Source: DATJLY01 sp963773665 (GTDB lineage Bacteria > Pseudomonadota > Alphaproteobacteria > ATCC43930 > CGMCC-115725). Taken from it: DNA of 64,000 nt. Below the pieces are notes generated by a model. That model saw nothing but the letters and a program-made list of their open reading frames with translations. It was not told the origin of the DNA and made no database searches. The stretch covers positions 124,001 through 188,000 of the forward strand of contig CAVZBZ010000013.1 of NCBI GenBank assembly GCA_963773665.1, read 5' to 3'. Below are positions 9,384 to 18,965 of the stretch, in pieces. Position numbers and translations under genes: made by a program. Every line of letters starts with the position of its first letter. Positions within the stretch are counted from its first letter, which is position 1.

Positions 9384-10556
9384 TCAGCCGAGCGGGCGCA
9401 GCACGTCGTAAAGCTTGGCTGTGGTCTCGAAACCGATGCCGGGGACGTCGGGCAGATTGACGGCACCTGCCTCGACTGTGCAGCCGGGGGGATAGCCGCC
9501 AAAGAAACTCCCCGGATCGGCCGAGGATTCATGGCTACCCAGCCCGAAGCCGGCCACCGCGTGCAGGGCCAGAAGATGGCCAGCATGAGGAAAGCATTGG
9601 CGGCGGGACCAGCCGTGGGATTCCAGCATCGACAGGATGCGGGCGTACTCGACCACGCCATAGGAGAGTGCGATATCGAATTGCAGAATATCGCGATCGC
9701 CACGCAGTCCCCCGTAGCGGATGAGGTTGGTTGCGTCTGCAAGGGAGAAAATGTTCTCGCCTGTCGCAAACGCGCCCGCATAACGGCGGCCGAGCTGGGC
9801 CTGCAATTCGAAGTCGAGTGGATCCCCCGCCTCCTCGATCCAACGCAAGCCGTAGCTCGTGACGCCGTCGATAAACTCCACCGCGCGCGCCAGATCGAAC
9901 GTGCCGTTGAGGTCAACGGCGAGCCGGTCGCCCGAGCCGAGCACCGCCAACGCGGCGTCGATGCGCCGACGATCATGGTCGATCGGCGAGGCGCCCGCCT
10001 TGATCTTCACATGGGTATAGCCGCGATCGAGCATTGTGCGAATCTCGGCTTGCAGCAGCGAGTACTTCTCGTCGTCCGCTCTGTAATACCCGCCGGTGGC
10101 GTAGGTCGGCACACGGCACGGCACGGTGTCGGCAGCAGTGTGGTAACGTTCGGCCAATACGCGCCACAGGGGCTTTCCCTCGATCTTTGCGATCAGGTCC
10201 CAGATGGCGGTATCGAGAAGGCCGATCGCTCCGGCGCGTTCGCCATGGCCGCCCGGCTTCTCGTTATGCATCATCGCGTCCCATACACGCGACGGGTCGA
10301 AATTGCGGCTATCGTCACCGAGTAGACTGTCCGGATCTGCGGCCAGCAACCGCGGCGCAAATCGTTCGACCGCCAAGTTCCCATGGGCATAACGGCCGGC
10401 CGAATCGAAGCCATAGCCGACCAGCGGCTTGCCGCCGCGCTTTTGGTCGGTGATCACCGCCACGGCGCTCGCGGTCATCAACTCGAAAGAGATAGCGGCA
10501 TTGGTCCGCGCAGAAGGAATGGCGATCGAAAGCTGCCGGATGTCAACAATGCGCAT
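9384..10556 (-). CDS. Enolase-superfamily dehydratase, D-tartrate dehydratase-like
   Basis: A 390-residue mandelate racemase/muconate-lactonizing-type enzyme. The sequence follows the D(-)-tartrate dehydratase pattern known from Bradyrhizobium: MRIVDIRQ start, VGYGFDSAGRY, NEKPGGHGER and FALSYG-like ends. The catalytic KIK (HVKIKAG, near 208) and metal ligands Asp (VDLNG), Glu (EEAGD) and Glu (TGENI) are present, with the base His in PHAGH. It abstracts an alpha proton from a carboxylate, with Mg2+. In this operon it may act on a sugar acid or a ring-fission product rather than tartrate. The ATG at 10556 is preferred to the TTG two codons earlier. Confidence 0.85.
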   Translation of the reverse strand: MRIVDIRQLSIAIPSARTNAAISFELMTASAVAVITDQKRGGKPLVGYGFDSAGRYAHGNLAVERFAPRLLAADPDSLLGDDSRNFDPSRVWDAMMHNEKPGGHGERAGAIGLLDTAIWDLIAKIEGKPLWRVLAERYHTAADTVPCRVPTYATGGYYRADDEKYSLLQAEIRTMLDRGYTHVKIKAGASPIDHDRRRIDAALAVLGSGDRLAVDLNGTFDLARAVEFIDGVTSYGLRWIEEAGDPLDFELQAQLGRRYAGAFATGENIFSLADATNLIRYGGLRGDRDILQFDIALSYGVVEYARILSMLESHGWSRRQCFPHAGHLLALHAVAGFGLGSHESSADPGSFFGGYPPGCTVEAGAVNLPDVPGIGFETTAKLYDVLRPLG

Positions 10557-10598
10557 GCTCAAGCCCGATCCAGCGCGCCGCTGACCACCACAAGGCCT

Positions 10599-11018
10599 TC
10601 AATCGTGCTTTGTGCCGATCCAGTTATGGGAAACGTCGAAGACGATTCCATTCGGATCTCGGCATTTGAGCTCGAAGCCCTCTTGCTTGTGCTTGTCCTT
10701 ATCCTGGCCTTCGTCGGCGTTCTTCAGGCGTCCGCCATTCTTGACCACCTCTTTGCTCGCCACTTCGAGATCATCGACGATGAACCCAATGTGATGGATG
10801 CCGACGAAATCCTTGCCGCGCTCGTCGCCAGCGGATTCGTCAGTCGGAAAATAGAGGAACGTCAAATTGACAACTCCATCGCTCAGCCCGATGGCATGGC
10901 CGTATTTCTCCGTCTTCACCTTCTTCATGCGCTTGAACCCGAAGGTCTTCTCGTAGAACTGAGCGGCGGCTTCGATGTCCGGCACAGCAATGGCAATATG
11001 ACGTAGCTTGGCCTGCAT
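10599..11018 (-). CDS. VOC family protein (lactoylglutathione lyase-like)
   Basis: A 139-residue VOC-fold protein. KLRHIAIAVPDIEAAAQFYE and GIHHIGFIVDDLE are the paired strands with candidate metal His residues, and LKCRDPNGIVFDVSH ends the second module. The start at 11018 is chosen because GGAG precedes it by 6 bases; an in-frame GTG lies four codons upstream. It lies between the Rieske beta gene and the dehydratase gene, so it may be an isomerase, an extradiol-type dioxygenase or a detoxifying lyase of that pathway. Confidence 0.85.
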   Translation of the reverse strand: MQAKLRHIAIAVPDIEAAAQFYEKTFGFKRMKKVKTEKYGHAIGLSDGVVNLTFLYFPTDESAGDERGKDFVGIHHIGFIVDDLEVASKEVVKNGGRLKNADEGQDKDKHKQEGFELKCRDPNGIVFDVSHNWIGTKHD

Positions 11019-11077
11019 GATACGCTCCACTTTCAGATTGTTGGTCGCAACCGCTTATTGCGCTCGTTTTCCTTGTG

Positions 11078-11602
11078 TCAGATCGGCATGGTGATGAATG
11101 AATGGGGTGCGTCGCAATTCACGAGATCGACGCGCTTCAGCATGATTCGCAAACGTCCATTATCCCGGCGCAAGCTATGCCGGCAACTGCCGCCGAACAC
11201 GCGCTGGCCGTCGTTGTCGCGATATTCCACCACCACCATGCGCGACGCGACTTCGTAGAGGGCATGTGCAGCGCTTTCGACGCGGATTCGGCCAAGAATG
11301 TGGCTGGTGCGCGAATGAGGCATCTGGGCGAGATTGGCGGGGTGCGAGGCGCGCCGTATCCGGATCTCGAGGATGTCCTTATCCTCATAAAAGATCGAGG
11401 GTATCCCCAAGGGATCGGTCTGATCCGGCCGGGACGGCATCCAGTATTTGCCGTCATCCGCGAACAAGGCAAGCCATTCGTCGAAGCGCCGTTGATCGAG
11501 CAACTCGGCTTCGTCCTGCACGAAACTCTCGAGCTCACGTAACAGTGTCGGCGATATCGCGATTGGGTTGACGATTTCGGTCGTGAGATCAGTCATTACC
11601 AT
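11078..11602 (-). CDS. Rieske dioxygenase small (beta) subunit
   Basis: A 174-residue aromatic-ring-hydroxylating dioxygenase beta subunit (PF00866, NTF2-like cone fold). Hallmarks are the helix ESFVQDEAELLDQRRFDEWLALF and the following DDGKYWMPS; SRTSHILGRIRVE and the ICRHSLRR-like strands complete the sheet. It is structural and packs under the alpha-subunit trimer. It starts 9 bases after the alpha subunit stops, with GAGGAGA ahead of its ATG. No reductase gene is adjacent. Confidence 0.92.
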   Translation of the reverse strand: MVMTDLTTEIVNPIAISPTLLRELESFVQDEAELLDQRRFDEWLALFADDGKYWMPSRPDQTDPLGIPSIFYEDKDILEIRIRRASHPANLAQMPHSRTSHILGRIRVESAAHALYEVASRMVVVEYRDNDGQRVFGGSCRHSLRRDNGRLRIMLKRVDLVNCDAPHSFITMPI

Positions 11603-11611
11603 GGACTCTCC

Positions 11612-12946
11612 TCAAACGTCCGTCATGTGGCCAACCCATGCCGCGAACTGATTGCGCAGCGCCACTTCGCTGACGCCGGACATCCCGTCAAAGCTGCCGT
11701 CGGCAAGACAATTCTCGTGTCCGTAGCCGCGGGAAAAGTCGATCCATTCGCCGACGCCGTCGCGATAGCTGCCGCGGCGATCGGCCAATGCGCGCTGAAT
11801 GCGGTTAAACACTTCGTGGTCGTCCTGCGAGACCATCGATGCCGGCGAGCTAAGCGCGGTCAGAAAGCGCACTGCGACGTGAAACATCTCCTCGGGTGCT
11901 CCGGCAAGACGGAAACAGAATGCCCGCACCATGGTGCTGTCAACTCCCAGGGGCTGAAAGACCCGCACGTATTGATAACGCGTATTAATCACCAGATTGG
12001 GATAGATAAGGGTGTTGAACCGATCGAGGGCGAGGATGCTTTCAGCGCGCTCCTCGCCGTTGCGGCGCTTGAGCGCCGCCTTGTAGGCGGTGAACCAGGG
12101 CTCGGGACGGTCGATGGCTATTTTCGTGCCGGTGAAATAGGCGCCGTTTATGGCGTGGCCGTGATCGCAGGCGCGAATCTCGCTCTTCTCCCAGTCGCGC
12201 AACGGCCACCCATTCGCCTTGATCATCTGCACGAGCTGGTCCTGCTTGTCGTTCCGGGTATCCCGTTCCCATTCCTTGAGCGTGCCCCAGGAGGATTCGT
12301 GCACGAAGTAGGTGTGAATGTTGTCAAAGGTATTTTCGATATGAAGCTTCCAGTTGCCCTTATAGATCTGCCGGATCTCGCCGCCGTCCTTGATCAACTC
12401 GGCGTCGGGGGCGCGCTCGATCATATTGTCGAGCGATCCGATGATGGGCGCGAGATAATCCTCGAGCGCCAGAACATCGGCGGAAAAACTCACGAAAACG
12501 AACCCGCGGTAACTCGCGATCCGCGCCACCGGCTCAAGGCGGCGCGTGGGATCTTCGACGAAGCCCTCAGGATAGCTTTGGCGCAACGGCACGCCCGTCA
12601 GTTTGCCTTCGCAGTCATAGCTCCAACCGTGATAGGGGCACACGAAGTCGTTTACATGACCGCAAGCCGCAGCCGTAATCATCGCGCCGCGATGAGCGCA
12701 ACGGTTATGGAAGCCCGCGATGTCGCCGCTCTTGGTCCGGGCGATGATCAGATCGCGCCGTCCGATCTGGACTCGCACGAAGTCTCCAGGGTCGCGGATT
12801 TCGCTCTCATGCGCGGCGTACAGCCAGTTGCGCTCGAAAATTCGCGCCATCTCCAGGTCGAAGATCGCGGGATCGGAATAAACCCGCTGGTGCACGCGAT
12901 ACGGTTCGATCAGGCGGCGGATTTCGGTGGTATCTATCTGTTCCAT
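11612..12946 (-). CDS. Rieske dioxygenase large (alpha) subunit
   Basis: A 444-residue catalytic subunit that dihydroxylates or hydroxylates an aromatic substrate with O2 and electrons from a ferredoxin or reductase. The Rieske [2Fe-2S] ligands are in CAHRG and CPYHGW (about residues 83-106). The mononuclear iron motif is NTFDNIHTYFVH (near 200-212), with the carboxylate ligand further on. The start at 12946 (MEQIDTTE) has AAGGGA upstream. The pairing with a beta subunit makes it a benzoate/naphthalene/biphenyl-type alpha3beta3 enzyme. The substrate is unknown. Electron-transfer partners are missing here; the only intact ferredoxin gene is at 50.7 kb. Confidence 0.93.
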   Translation of the reverse strand: MEQIDTTEIRRLIEPYRVHQRVYSDPAIFDLEMARIFERNWLYAAHESEIRDPGDFVRVQIGRRDLIIARTKSGDIAGFHNRCAHRGAMITAAACGHVNDFVCPYHGWSYDCEGKLTGVPLRQSYPEGFVEDPTRRLEPVARIASYRGFVFVSFSADVLALEDYLAPIIGSLDNMIERAPDAELIKDGGEIRQIYKGNWKLHIENTFDNIHTYFVHESSWGTLKEWERDTRNDKQDQLVQMIKANGWPLRDWEKSEIRACDHGHAINGAYFTGTKIAIDRPEPWFTAYKAALKRRNGEERAESILALDRFNTLIYPNLVINTRYQYVRVFQPLGVDSTMVRAFCFRLAGAPEEMFHVAVRFLTALSSPASMVSQDDHEVFNRIQRALADRRGSYRDGVGEWIDFSRGYGHENCLADGSFDGMSGVSEVALRNQFAAWVGHMTDV

Positions 12947-12980
12947 CGGTCGTCGTCCCTTGAAGGATCCGGTAGGGGCA

Positions 12981-14258
12981 TCAGCCTTCCATGCCAACCC
13001 AGAAATCGGCCATCATCGTGCAGCCCGGAATCTGCAACGGGGCTTGGACGCCGATCATGCTCGTGGCGGGCTCACCCGCGGTGAAATACATGGCACCGAC
13101 ACGGGCCGCGCTATGGCTCTCGCGCAGATCCGTATGCACCATAAGTCGGCGCACGGCATGCTTGATGTCAGTTCCGGCGGCCTGGCAGATCACCTGGGCC
13201 TGATTCATGATATCGGTCATCTGGGCTGCCGCGGTGTCCCGGTCGTAGGGATAAGCGGGATTGAGCCGCGCAGCCGGAACGAGGCCGCCCTCATCCGCAG
13301 CCATAAGCCCGGACAGGAACAAGAGATCACCGGCGCGTACCGCCTGGGCTTCATGGAAAATCGGCTTGCGCGCCTTCTTGGTCGCGATCACCTCTTTCTT
13401 GGTCTTGCCCTTGTCCGTGAGCGCCACGAAATTAATCTCGATCCGGCTGTCGGTGACCCCCAGGGTCCGGATCGGGTAAACCGTGCGCGCGGGCGGGTCG
13501 GTCGGAAAAAATTCGCGCCAAACGCGCTCCATGCGGGGTAAGTCGTTGATATCGGTCAGGTAAACCTGCGCCTTTACGACGTTTGCCATCGAGGATCCCG
13601 CCGCTTCGAGCGTGATCTGCAGGTTCTCGAGCGTGAAGCGGGTCTCTCGATCGATCTTGTTGCCTTCCCAGAAATTGGCATCGACGCGCGCCTCGGGCGC
13701 CACGCCGGACTTCCAATCGGTCGGTACCTGTCCGGCGAGGAACACGAAATCGCCGGCACGCACTATCGGCGAATATCCACCCAGCGGCTGGGGCAGCTTG
13801 TCAGCGTTAATGCCGTCCTTTTCGAAGCCTGCCTGAGGAACGATGGCGACGAATTCGACCTGGGTGTGCACATCGGGAGATGGCAGACCGTCGATATGGA
13901 CCGAGGTGCTGGCCGGGCGGGGCGGTTTTACGATATTGCGCCGGATCACATGATACGGATCCACCATGTCGCGCGTGACCGGAAACTGATCGATCCGCAC
14001 GCCATTGGAAATACTGGTGCCCCCGGCGGTGAGCACGGCGTCGATGACCTTGAAGATGTGCTCGGTTTCCCGAATGAAAACGGATTCGCCGGCCAAGGGT
14101 ATCGCTCCGTTGTCTACGACTCCCGGCGTCAGCCCGGTCTTGTAATCGGTCGCCATCACGCCCGAGACGAAGACCCAATCCTTGTAACGGATGCCCGGCG
14201 AATAATTCTCGTTCGGCGTGGCTACGCCTGCCGGCTTCAATACGCTCCTCGACGACAT
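12981..14258 (-). CDS. Triple RidA/YjgF-domain protein
   Basis: A 425-residue protein with three tandem RidA-like domains: about 1-145 (GIRYKDWVFVSGVMATDY), 150-285 (VRAGDFVFLAGQVPTDW, then VVKAQVYLTDINDLPRMERVWREFF) and 300-425 (VRAGDLLFLSGLMAADE). RidA proteins hydrolyse reactive enamine/imine intermediates and normally are about 130-residue trimers, so one chain with three units could form a pseudo-trimer. The start at 14258 has GAGGAGG upstream. The gene lies between the transporter and Rieske genes. Domain-specific active-site Arg use is not obvious from reading alone. Confidence 0.85.
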   Translation of the reverse strand: MSSRSVLKPAGVATPNENYSPGIRYKDWVFVSGVMATDYKTGLTPGVVDNGAIPLAGESVFIRETEHIFKVIDAVLTAGGTSISNGVRIDQFPVTRDMVDPYHVIRRNIVKPPRPASTSVHIDGLPSPDVHTQVEFVAIVPQAGFEKDGINADKLPQPLGGYSPIVRAGDFVFLAGQVPTDWKSGVAPEARVDANFWEGNKIDRETRFTLENLQITLEAAGSSMANVVKAQVYLTDINDLPRMERVWREFFPTDPPARTVYPIRTLGVTDSRIEINFVALTDKGKTKKEVIATKKARKPIFHEAQAVRAGDLLFLSGLMAADEGGLVPAARLNPAYPYDRDTAAAQMTDIMNQAQVICQAAGTDIKHAVRRLMVHTDLRESHSAARVGAMYFTAGEPATSMIGVQAPLQIPGCTMMADFWVGMEG

Positions 14259-14372
14259 ACGACGATCCTCCTCGTAACTACCTCGATTTTTTCGTGTAAA
14301 TCCAACGTCCCGTTTTGCACGCGACCGCACCCCGCTCGCGACTAGTTCGCTGGTTCGATGAAGCCGGCACCG

Positions 14373-15137
14373 TCACGACAATCCCTGCTGCAGCGACCGC
14401 CATCGCCCGTAGCGGCGCTCGATCAACGACAAAATGAAATTTGAGATCGCGGCCAAGCTGAGTGCGAGGAAAATCCCGAGATAAACCTGCCCCGTGTTGA
14501 AGAGCCAGCGATTATACGTGATCCAATAACCAAGACCGTCGGTTGCGGCCAGCATCTCGGTCAAGACCACGCCTGCAATCAAGAGCGAGGTACCGAGACG
14601 CAATCCGCTGATCACCGCCGGCAGGGCGAGCGGCACCATGACCCGTGTAATCGTCTGGAAGCGGCTGGCCCCCATTGCCGTCGCCATAGTTGTGAAACCT
14701 TTGTCGATCGCCCGAACACCGAGCATCGTGTTGAGAGCGATCGGAAAGAGTCCCAATAAAATTCCGAAAACGATCTTCGATTCCGGCCCGATGCCCAACC
14801 ACGCCAACAGGACCGGGTAGAGGATGACGAATGGTATGGCAATCATCGCCGAGAGAAACGGCGACGAGATGCGGCCCAATAGGTTGACCGTTCCGGCGAG
14901 GACGCCGAAAGCAATGCCGACGCTCCAAGAGACGATGACGGCAATCAAAACCTCATAGGCCGTAACCTGAAAGGCATTCAGGAAGGTGTCGCCGTCGGTC
15001 AGCGCCGCCTTATAGATAAGCGAAGGCGATCCAAAGATGATCGGACTCAAGAGGTGTATTTGGAACGCCGCCTCCCAGAGGCCGAGGCACAGGACGGCCA
15101 CCAGAAGACGGAAACCTGTTTTGGGCAACTGGTGCAT
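14373..15137 (-). CDS. ABC transporter permease (NitT/TauT, SsuC type)
   Basis: A 254-residue inner-membrane permease with about six hydrophobic helices (BPD_transp_1). The EAA-like loop reads TMATAMGASRFQTITRVMVPLALP, which contacts the ATPase. Its ATG overlaps the stop of the ATPase gene by one base (TAATG), so translation is coupled. It is the second permease of the system; permease 1 is at 15934-16710. Confidence 0.9.
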   Translation of the reverse strand: MHQLPKTGFRLLVAVLCLGLWEAAFQIHLLSPIIFGSPSLIYKAALTDGDTFLNAFQVTAYEVLIAVIVSWSVGIAFGVLAGTVNLLGRISSPFLSAMIAIPFVILYPVLLAWLGIGPESKIVFGILLGLFPIALNTMLGVRAIDKGFTTMATAMGASRFQTITRVMVPLALPAVISGLRLGTSLLIAGVVLTEMLAATDGLGYWITYNRWLFNTGQVYLGIFLALSLAAISNFILSLIERRYGRWRSLQQGLS

Positions 15138-15937
15138 TATGGCGCCTGGTCCGCGATGAGGTGCCAAATGCGATTGCGCAGGCGGCCGAAGGCCTCGCTG
15201 CCAATGATATCGATCGTCCGCGGCCGCGGCAGCGGAACCGGAATGCGTTCGATGATCCGGCCGGGCCGCGCCGCCATCACCAGCACCACGTCGGCAAGGT
15301 AGATCGCCTCGGTAAGACCATGGGTGATGAAAATGATGGTGCGCCCGGTGCGTTCCCAAATCTGCAGAAGCTCCGCTCCCATGCGGGTCCTGGTCTGCTC
15401 GTCGAGCGACGCGAATGGCTCGTCCATCAGCAGCACGGACGGTTCCTGAACCAGTCCCCGCGCAATGGCGATGCGTTGTCTCATGCCTCCGGAAAGCTCG
15501 TGCGGATAACGACCTGCGGCGTCGACGAGTCCGACCAATTCGAGTTGCGCCATCGCGCGCGTATGCCGCTCTCCGGCTTTGACGCCGCGCAACGCAAGGG
15601 GAAACTCGATGTTCTCGATCGCGGTCTTCCAAGGAAGCAACCAGGCGTCCTGGAAAATTACTCCGATCTTGTCGGGCCGCGGCGCGGTCACGGCTTCGCC
15701 GTTGAGGTGCACTGTGCCATCGCTCGCCTGCATCAGCCCGGCCAAAACCTGCAGCAAGGTGGATTTTCCGCAGCCGCTCGGCCCCACCACGGTGACGAAC
15801 TCGCCGCTGTTCACCGTGAACGATATATCGTCGATCGCCCACACCGTATCCTTGTCGGAGTCGAAGACCTTCGACAGGCCGCGGACCGTGATGAGCGGAT
15901 TCTCGGGCGTCGAATTGGCGGCTGCCGAACTCCTCAT
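15137..15937 (-). CDS. ABC transporter ATPase (SsuB/TauB type)
   Basis: A 266-residue nucleotide-binding subunit. Walker A GPSGCGKST (near residue 50), Q-loop FQDAWLLPW, signature LSGGMRQR and Walker B VLLMDEPFASLDE are all intact, followed by the switch His in ITHGLTEA. The MRQR signature and LPW Q-loop are typical of the nitrate/sulfonate/taurine/thiamine-precursor branch. It overlaps both flanking permease genes by 1-4 bases. Confidence 0.95.
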   Translation of the reverse strand: MRSSAAANSTPENPLITVRGLSKVFDSDKDTVWAIDDISFTVNSGEFVTVVGPSGCGKSTLLQVLAGLMQASDGTVHLNGEAVTAPRPDKIGVIFQDAWLLPWKTAIENIEFPLALRGVKAGERHTRAMAQLELVGLVDAAGRYPHELSGGMRQRIAIARGLVQEPSVLLMDEPFASLDEQTRTRMGAELLQIWERTGRTIIFITHGLTEAIYLADVVLVMAARPGRIIERIPVPLPRPRTIDIIGSEAFGRLRNRIWHLIADQAP

Positions 15938-16710
15938 GTCTCCGCCCCCCGCCGCTTCGAGCTGTGATTCTCGCCCAGGCGCATCAGCTCGTTGAGGACT
16001 ATCGTGATAAAAACCACCAACAGAACGCCGGCAAGCAGCTCGGCCAAGTGATAGCCCTCGCCCCAGGAGACGAACGCATGGCCGATGCCGTTCGAGGAGG
16101 CGTACATTTCTCCGAGCAGAACGCCGAAGATCGTAAAGATAAGCCCGAGCCGCAGGCCACCGATGATCAACGGCGCCATGGCGGGCAGATAGATGTGGAG
16201 ATAAAGCTGCCGTCGGGTGGCGCCGAACGATCGCGTCGCGGTGATCAACCCCTGGGGGATCGAATGGACGGCGGCGATCCCGCTCAATATCACGGCAGAA
16301 AGCCCGATCATGGTCGCGAACAAAACCTTCTCGAGGAAGCCGATTCCGAAGGCGATGATGAAGATTGGCAGGAAGATCGCTTTCGGCGTGGCCATCAAAA
16401 GTTGGATCGACGGGTTGACGATGCGATAGAGCGATTGCCGCTCCCCGACGACGAACCCGATGAGCAACCCGCAAGGCGCCACGATCGCGAAGGCGATGGC
16501 GATTTCCACGAGCGTGATGCGCAAATCTACAAGGAAAGCGTGCTGGTGCAACAGCTGCCAGAGCACCGCCAAGACCTTGGACAAAGGCGGCAGGAGATTC
16601 CGATCCACCCAGCCCGACCGGCCTATCGCCTCCCACAGGGCGGCGAAGCCGACCACGATGCCCATTTGGCTGCCTGCAACCAGCCAGCCCTCCTTGCGGG
16701 GACCACGCAT
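15934..16710 (-). CDS. ABC transporter permease (NitT/TauT type)
   Basis: A 258-residue permease with hydrophobic helices and the EAA-like loop TATRSFGATRRQLYLHIYLPAMAP. It is read from the ATG at 16710 (MRGPRKEGW), 6 bases after the substrate-binding-protein gene. Its stop overlaps the ATPase start by 4 bases (ATGA). Two different permeases in one operon suggest a heterodimeric channel. Confidence 0.9.
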   Translation of the reverse strand: MRGPRKEGWLVAGSQMGIVVGFAALWEAIGRSGWVDRNLLPPLSKVLAVLWQLLHQHAFLVDLRITLVEIAIAFAIVAPCGLLIGFVVGERQSLYRIVNPSIQLLMATPKAIFLPIFIIAFGIGFLEKVLFATMIGLSAVILSGIAAVHSIPQGLITATRSFGATRRQLYLHIYLPAMAPLIIGGLRLGLIFTIFGVLLGEMYASSNGIGHAFVSWGEGYHLAELLAGVLLVVFITIVLNELMRLGENHSSKRRGAET

Positions 16711-16715
16711 GACGT

Positions 16716-17675
16716 TCACTGGTATTTTACGGGCACGAACTCGTTGGTATAGAGGTCCGATGGCTTTGCTTTCGCCAGATCCGGCATGTTCCAACCCTTC
16801 GCCGCGATATTGAGCGAGTTGACGATCCACTGTTCCTTGATCACGCCGTCCGGCGATTGCTGTAACGTCTGGATGGTGTAGGCCTTCTCGTTGACAGCAT
16901 CGTCGGTTTCCTTGGTGTGTTCCTTGAGATAATTCAAAGCCCAGGCCTTGTTCTTGCGCATGTAATCGACCGCCTTGTAATAAGCGACCATCACCGCGCG
17001 AACCTCATCGGGATGCTTGGCGATCATATCGTCGGATGCGACCCAAGCATCGGTGATGGTCGGCGGCATATCCTTAGCGAAATCCAGGATCGAGTGCGTA
17101 CCCATGGCGAGCGCTTTGTAGCTCAGCGAGGCGAAGATCGAGATCGCATCGACCTGTTTTGATTTCAGCGCCGTGATCAAGGCGGCACCCCCGACGGGAA
17201 TCGTCTGCGCCTTCACACCGGCACGCTCGATGGCCCACAGCGCGAACATGTCGGAGGTCGATGCCTTGGTGGTGATGCCGATCTTCTTGCCTGCGAGATC
17301 ACTGAGTTTCTTGATCGGCAAGTCGTCGTTGACCAACAGGTACCATCCGTAGGCTGGTGCCGAGATCGTCGCGATCATCTTCTCCTTGGTCCCCTTGCTT
17401 ATCACGAGAGCGACGCCAGGCGGGAACGCGGTGATGATGTCGGCCGCACCCGCCGCCAACGCCTCCTGCACGGCAGCGCCGCCGCTATACTCGGTGATCT
17501 CGGCATTGATCTTCGCAGCCTTGAGATATCCAAGGTCCTGGGCCGCGAACATCGCCGCGTAATAGGTGTTGTCGGGCACGGCAAGGCCGATCTTCACGGT
17601 CTCTTCGGCGCGCGCTCCGGTCGCGGTGAAAAGCAGCACGGCGAGTGCCGCATATATGGTCGAACGTAACGCCAT
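16716..17675 (-). CDS. ABC transporter substrate-binding protein (NMT1/SsuA-like)
   Basis: A 319-residue periplasmic binding protein. A Sec signal peptide covers about residues 1-23 (cleavage after ARA-E). The mature part begins ETVKIGLAVPDNTYYAAMFAAQDLGYLK and shows the NMT1/THI5 pattern (GVALVISKG, DLAGKKIGITT). This family binds sulfonates, nitrate, pyrimidine precursors or aromatic acids. The downstream Rieske genes suggest an aromatic carboxylate or sulfonate as ligand (inference). It is the first gene of the operon running to about 8.4 kb. Confidence 0.9.
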   Translation of the reverse strand: MALRSTIYAALAVLLFTATGARAEETVKIGLAVPDNTYYAAMFAAQDLGYLKAAKINAEITEYSGGAAVQEALAAGAADIITAFPPGVALVISKGTKEKMIATISAPAYGWYLLVNDDLPIKKLSDLAGKKIGITTKASTSDMFALWAIERAGVKAQTIPVGGAALITALKSKQVDAISIFASLSYKALAMGTHSILDFAKDMPPTITDAWVASDDMIAKHPDEVRAVMVAYYKAVDYMRKNKAWALNYLKEHTKETDDAVNEKAYTIQTLQQSPDGVIKEQWIVNSLNIAAKGWNMPDLAKAKPSDLYTNEFVPVKYQ

Positions 17676-17872
17676 TTTCCTGCTCCTCTTCGTATCATTT
17701 CCCTGTTGACGTTATCGCAAGCCGATCGATCGGTGATGTCGGCGACGCCTGCGCTGTATCCACGCGTGATCCCCACGCCCCTCGATAACGGCCGGGTTGG
17801 CGGTCGTCGAAGCTTAATTATCGCATGATCATAAAGCATAAATCGATTCTGCAAATCTTTTTTTGAAACCCT

Positions 17873-18885
17873 GAGGCCGCCGAGCACAGGGATCGCCAAA
17901 ATCGCGCCGGTGCTCTGAGTGGCGCGATGGATCGGCGCGTCCTGGTTCAGGGAAAGATGAGTCCGCACACGGTTGTGGTAGTCGGCATAAGATCTGAGAA
18001 TCTTGCGCAGGTGCCTTTCGCCGAACGCGATGATGTGATCGAGGCACTCGCGGCGGATCGAGCCGATGAGGCGTCCTACATGTCCGTTCTGCCACGACAA
18101 CCGCCCGGTAATCAGCTGATCACGGATTCCCATAGCGGTGAGACGCTGCCCGGCGGTGTGCCCGTAAACACCGTCACGGTCTCTGAGCAGATATCGCGGT
18201 GCCTCCTGCCAGGGGAAGGCTTCGGCGATCTGCCGCGCAATCCACTCGGCTGCGGGATGAGAAGTGACTGCCACAGTGAGAATGCGCCGGGAAGAATGGT
18301 GCAGGATCACGAACCCATAGAGGAGCCTGAAGCCGATCGTCGGCACGACGAGGAGATCCATCGCGGCGATGCTGGCGGCGTGGTTGCACAGGAAGGTCTT
18401 CCAGCTCTGGCCCGGTGGGCGTCGGCCTTGGCCACTGTCGACTGTGCGACCTCGACGCCGAGCTTCAGCAGCTCGCCATGAATGCGCGGTGCGCCCCACA
18501 ACGGATTGGCAAGGCTCATCTTGCGAATGAGGTGCCGTAATTCGAGCGAGATTGGAGGCCGACCGACCCTCGAACGAGACTTCCAGCGCCAATAGAAACG
18601 GAACCCTGCTCTGTGCCAGCGCACCACGGTCTCAGGCCGTACGATGGTGACGGCATTGATGATCGTCGGCCGCAGCCGGTAAAGCCATACGAAGATTAAC
18701 CGGTCGATGACGCTGAGCCGCAGCCTCGTTGGGGTCTTCCGACGCAAGATCATCAACTGATGGCGGAGGACCAGAATCTCCGCTTCCAGTCGCGCCCGCG
18801 ACTTGAACAACGAGGCAACGCTGCAAGCGACGAGCTTCAGAACGTCGATCATTCCACGGCGATCTAACGCCATCTCCGACCACAC
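17873..18885 (-). pseudogene. Degenerate integrase-core (DDE) transposase, frameshifted
   Basis: The first part (from 18885) encodes a transposase N-terminus, including LRHQLMILRRK, RPETVVRWHRAGFRFYWRWKSR and NPLWGAPRIHGELLKLG. Near 18415-18430 the frame changes, and the integrase core continues with QSWKTFLCNHA, AAMDLLVVPT (first Asp), RDRDGVYG (second Asp) and LIGSIRRECLDH. The residue before RLIGS, a catalytic Glu in intact relatives (AERLIGS), is Gly here (VGRLIGS). Frameshift plus loss of Glu indicate a dead element. It separates two NitT/TauT ABC operons. Exact terminal repeats were not found. Confidence 0.8.
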
Positions 18886-18965
18886 GCGAGCACGGATAGC
18901 GTTTTCGGCATGGACAAGTGTTTAAAGAGAACTCCGAGCCGAAAACAATTGTCTTCAAATGAGCG

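Noticed and set aside
14373..18592. Over-long open frames in which ABC or transposase genes are preceded by Arg-rich sequence
   Set aside because: The Arg-rich parts are out-of-frame readings of neighbouring genes; true starts with coupled ATGA/TAATG overlaps were used instead.
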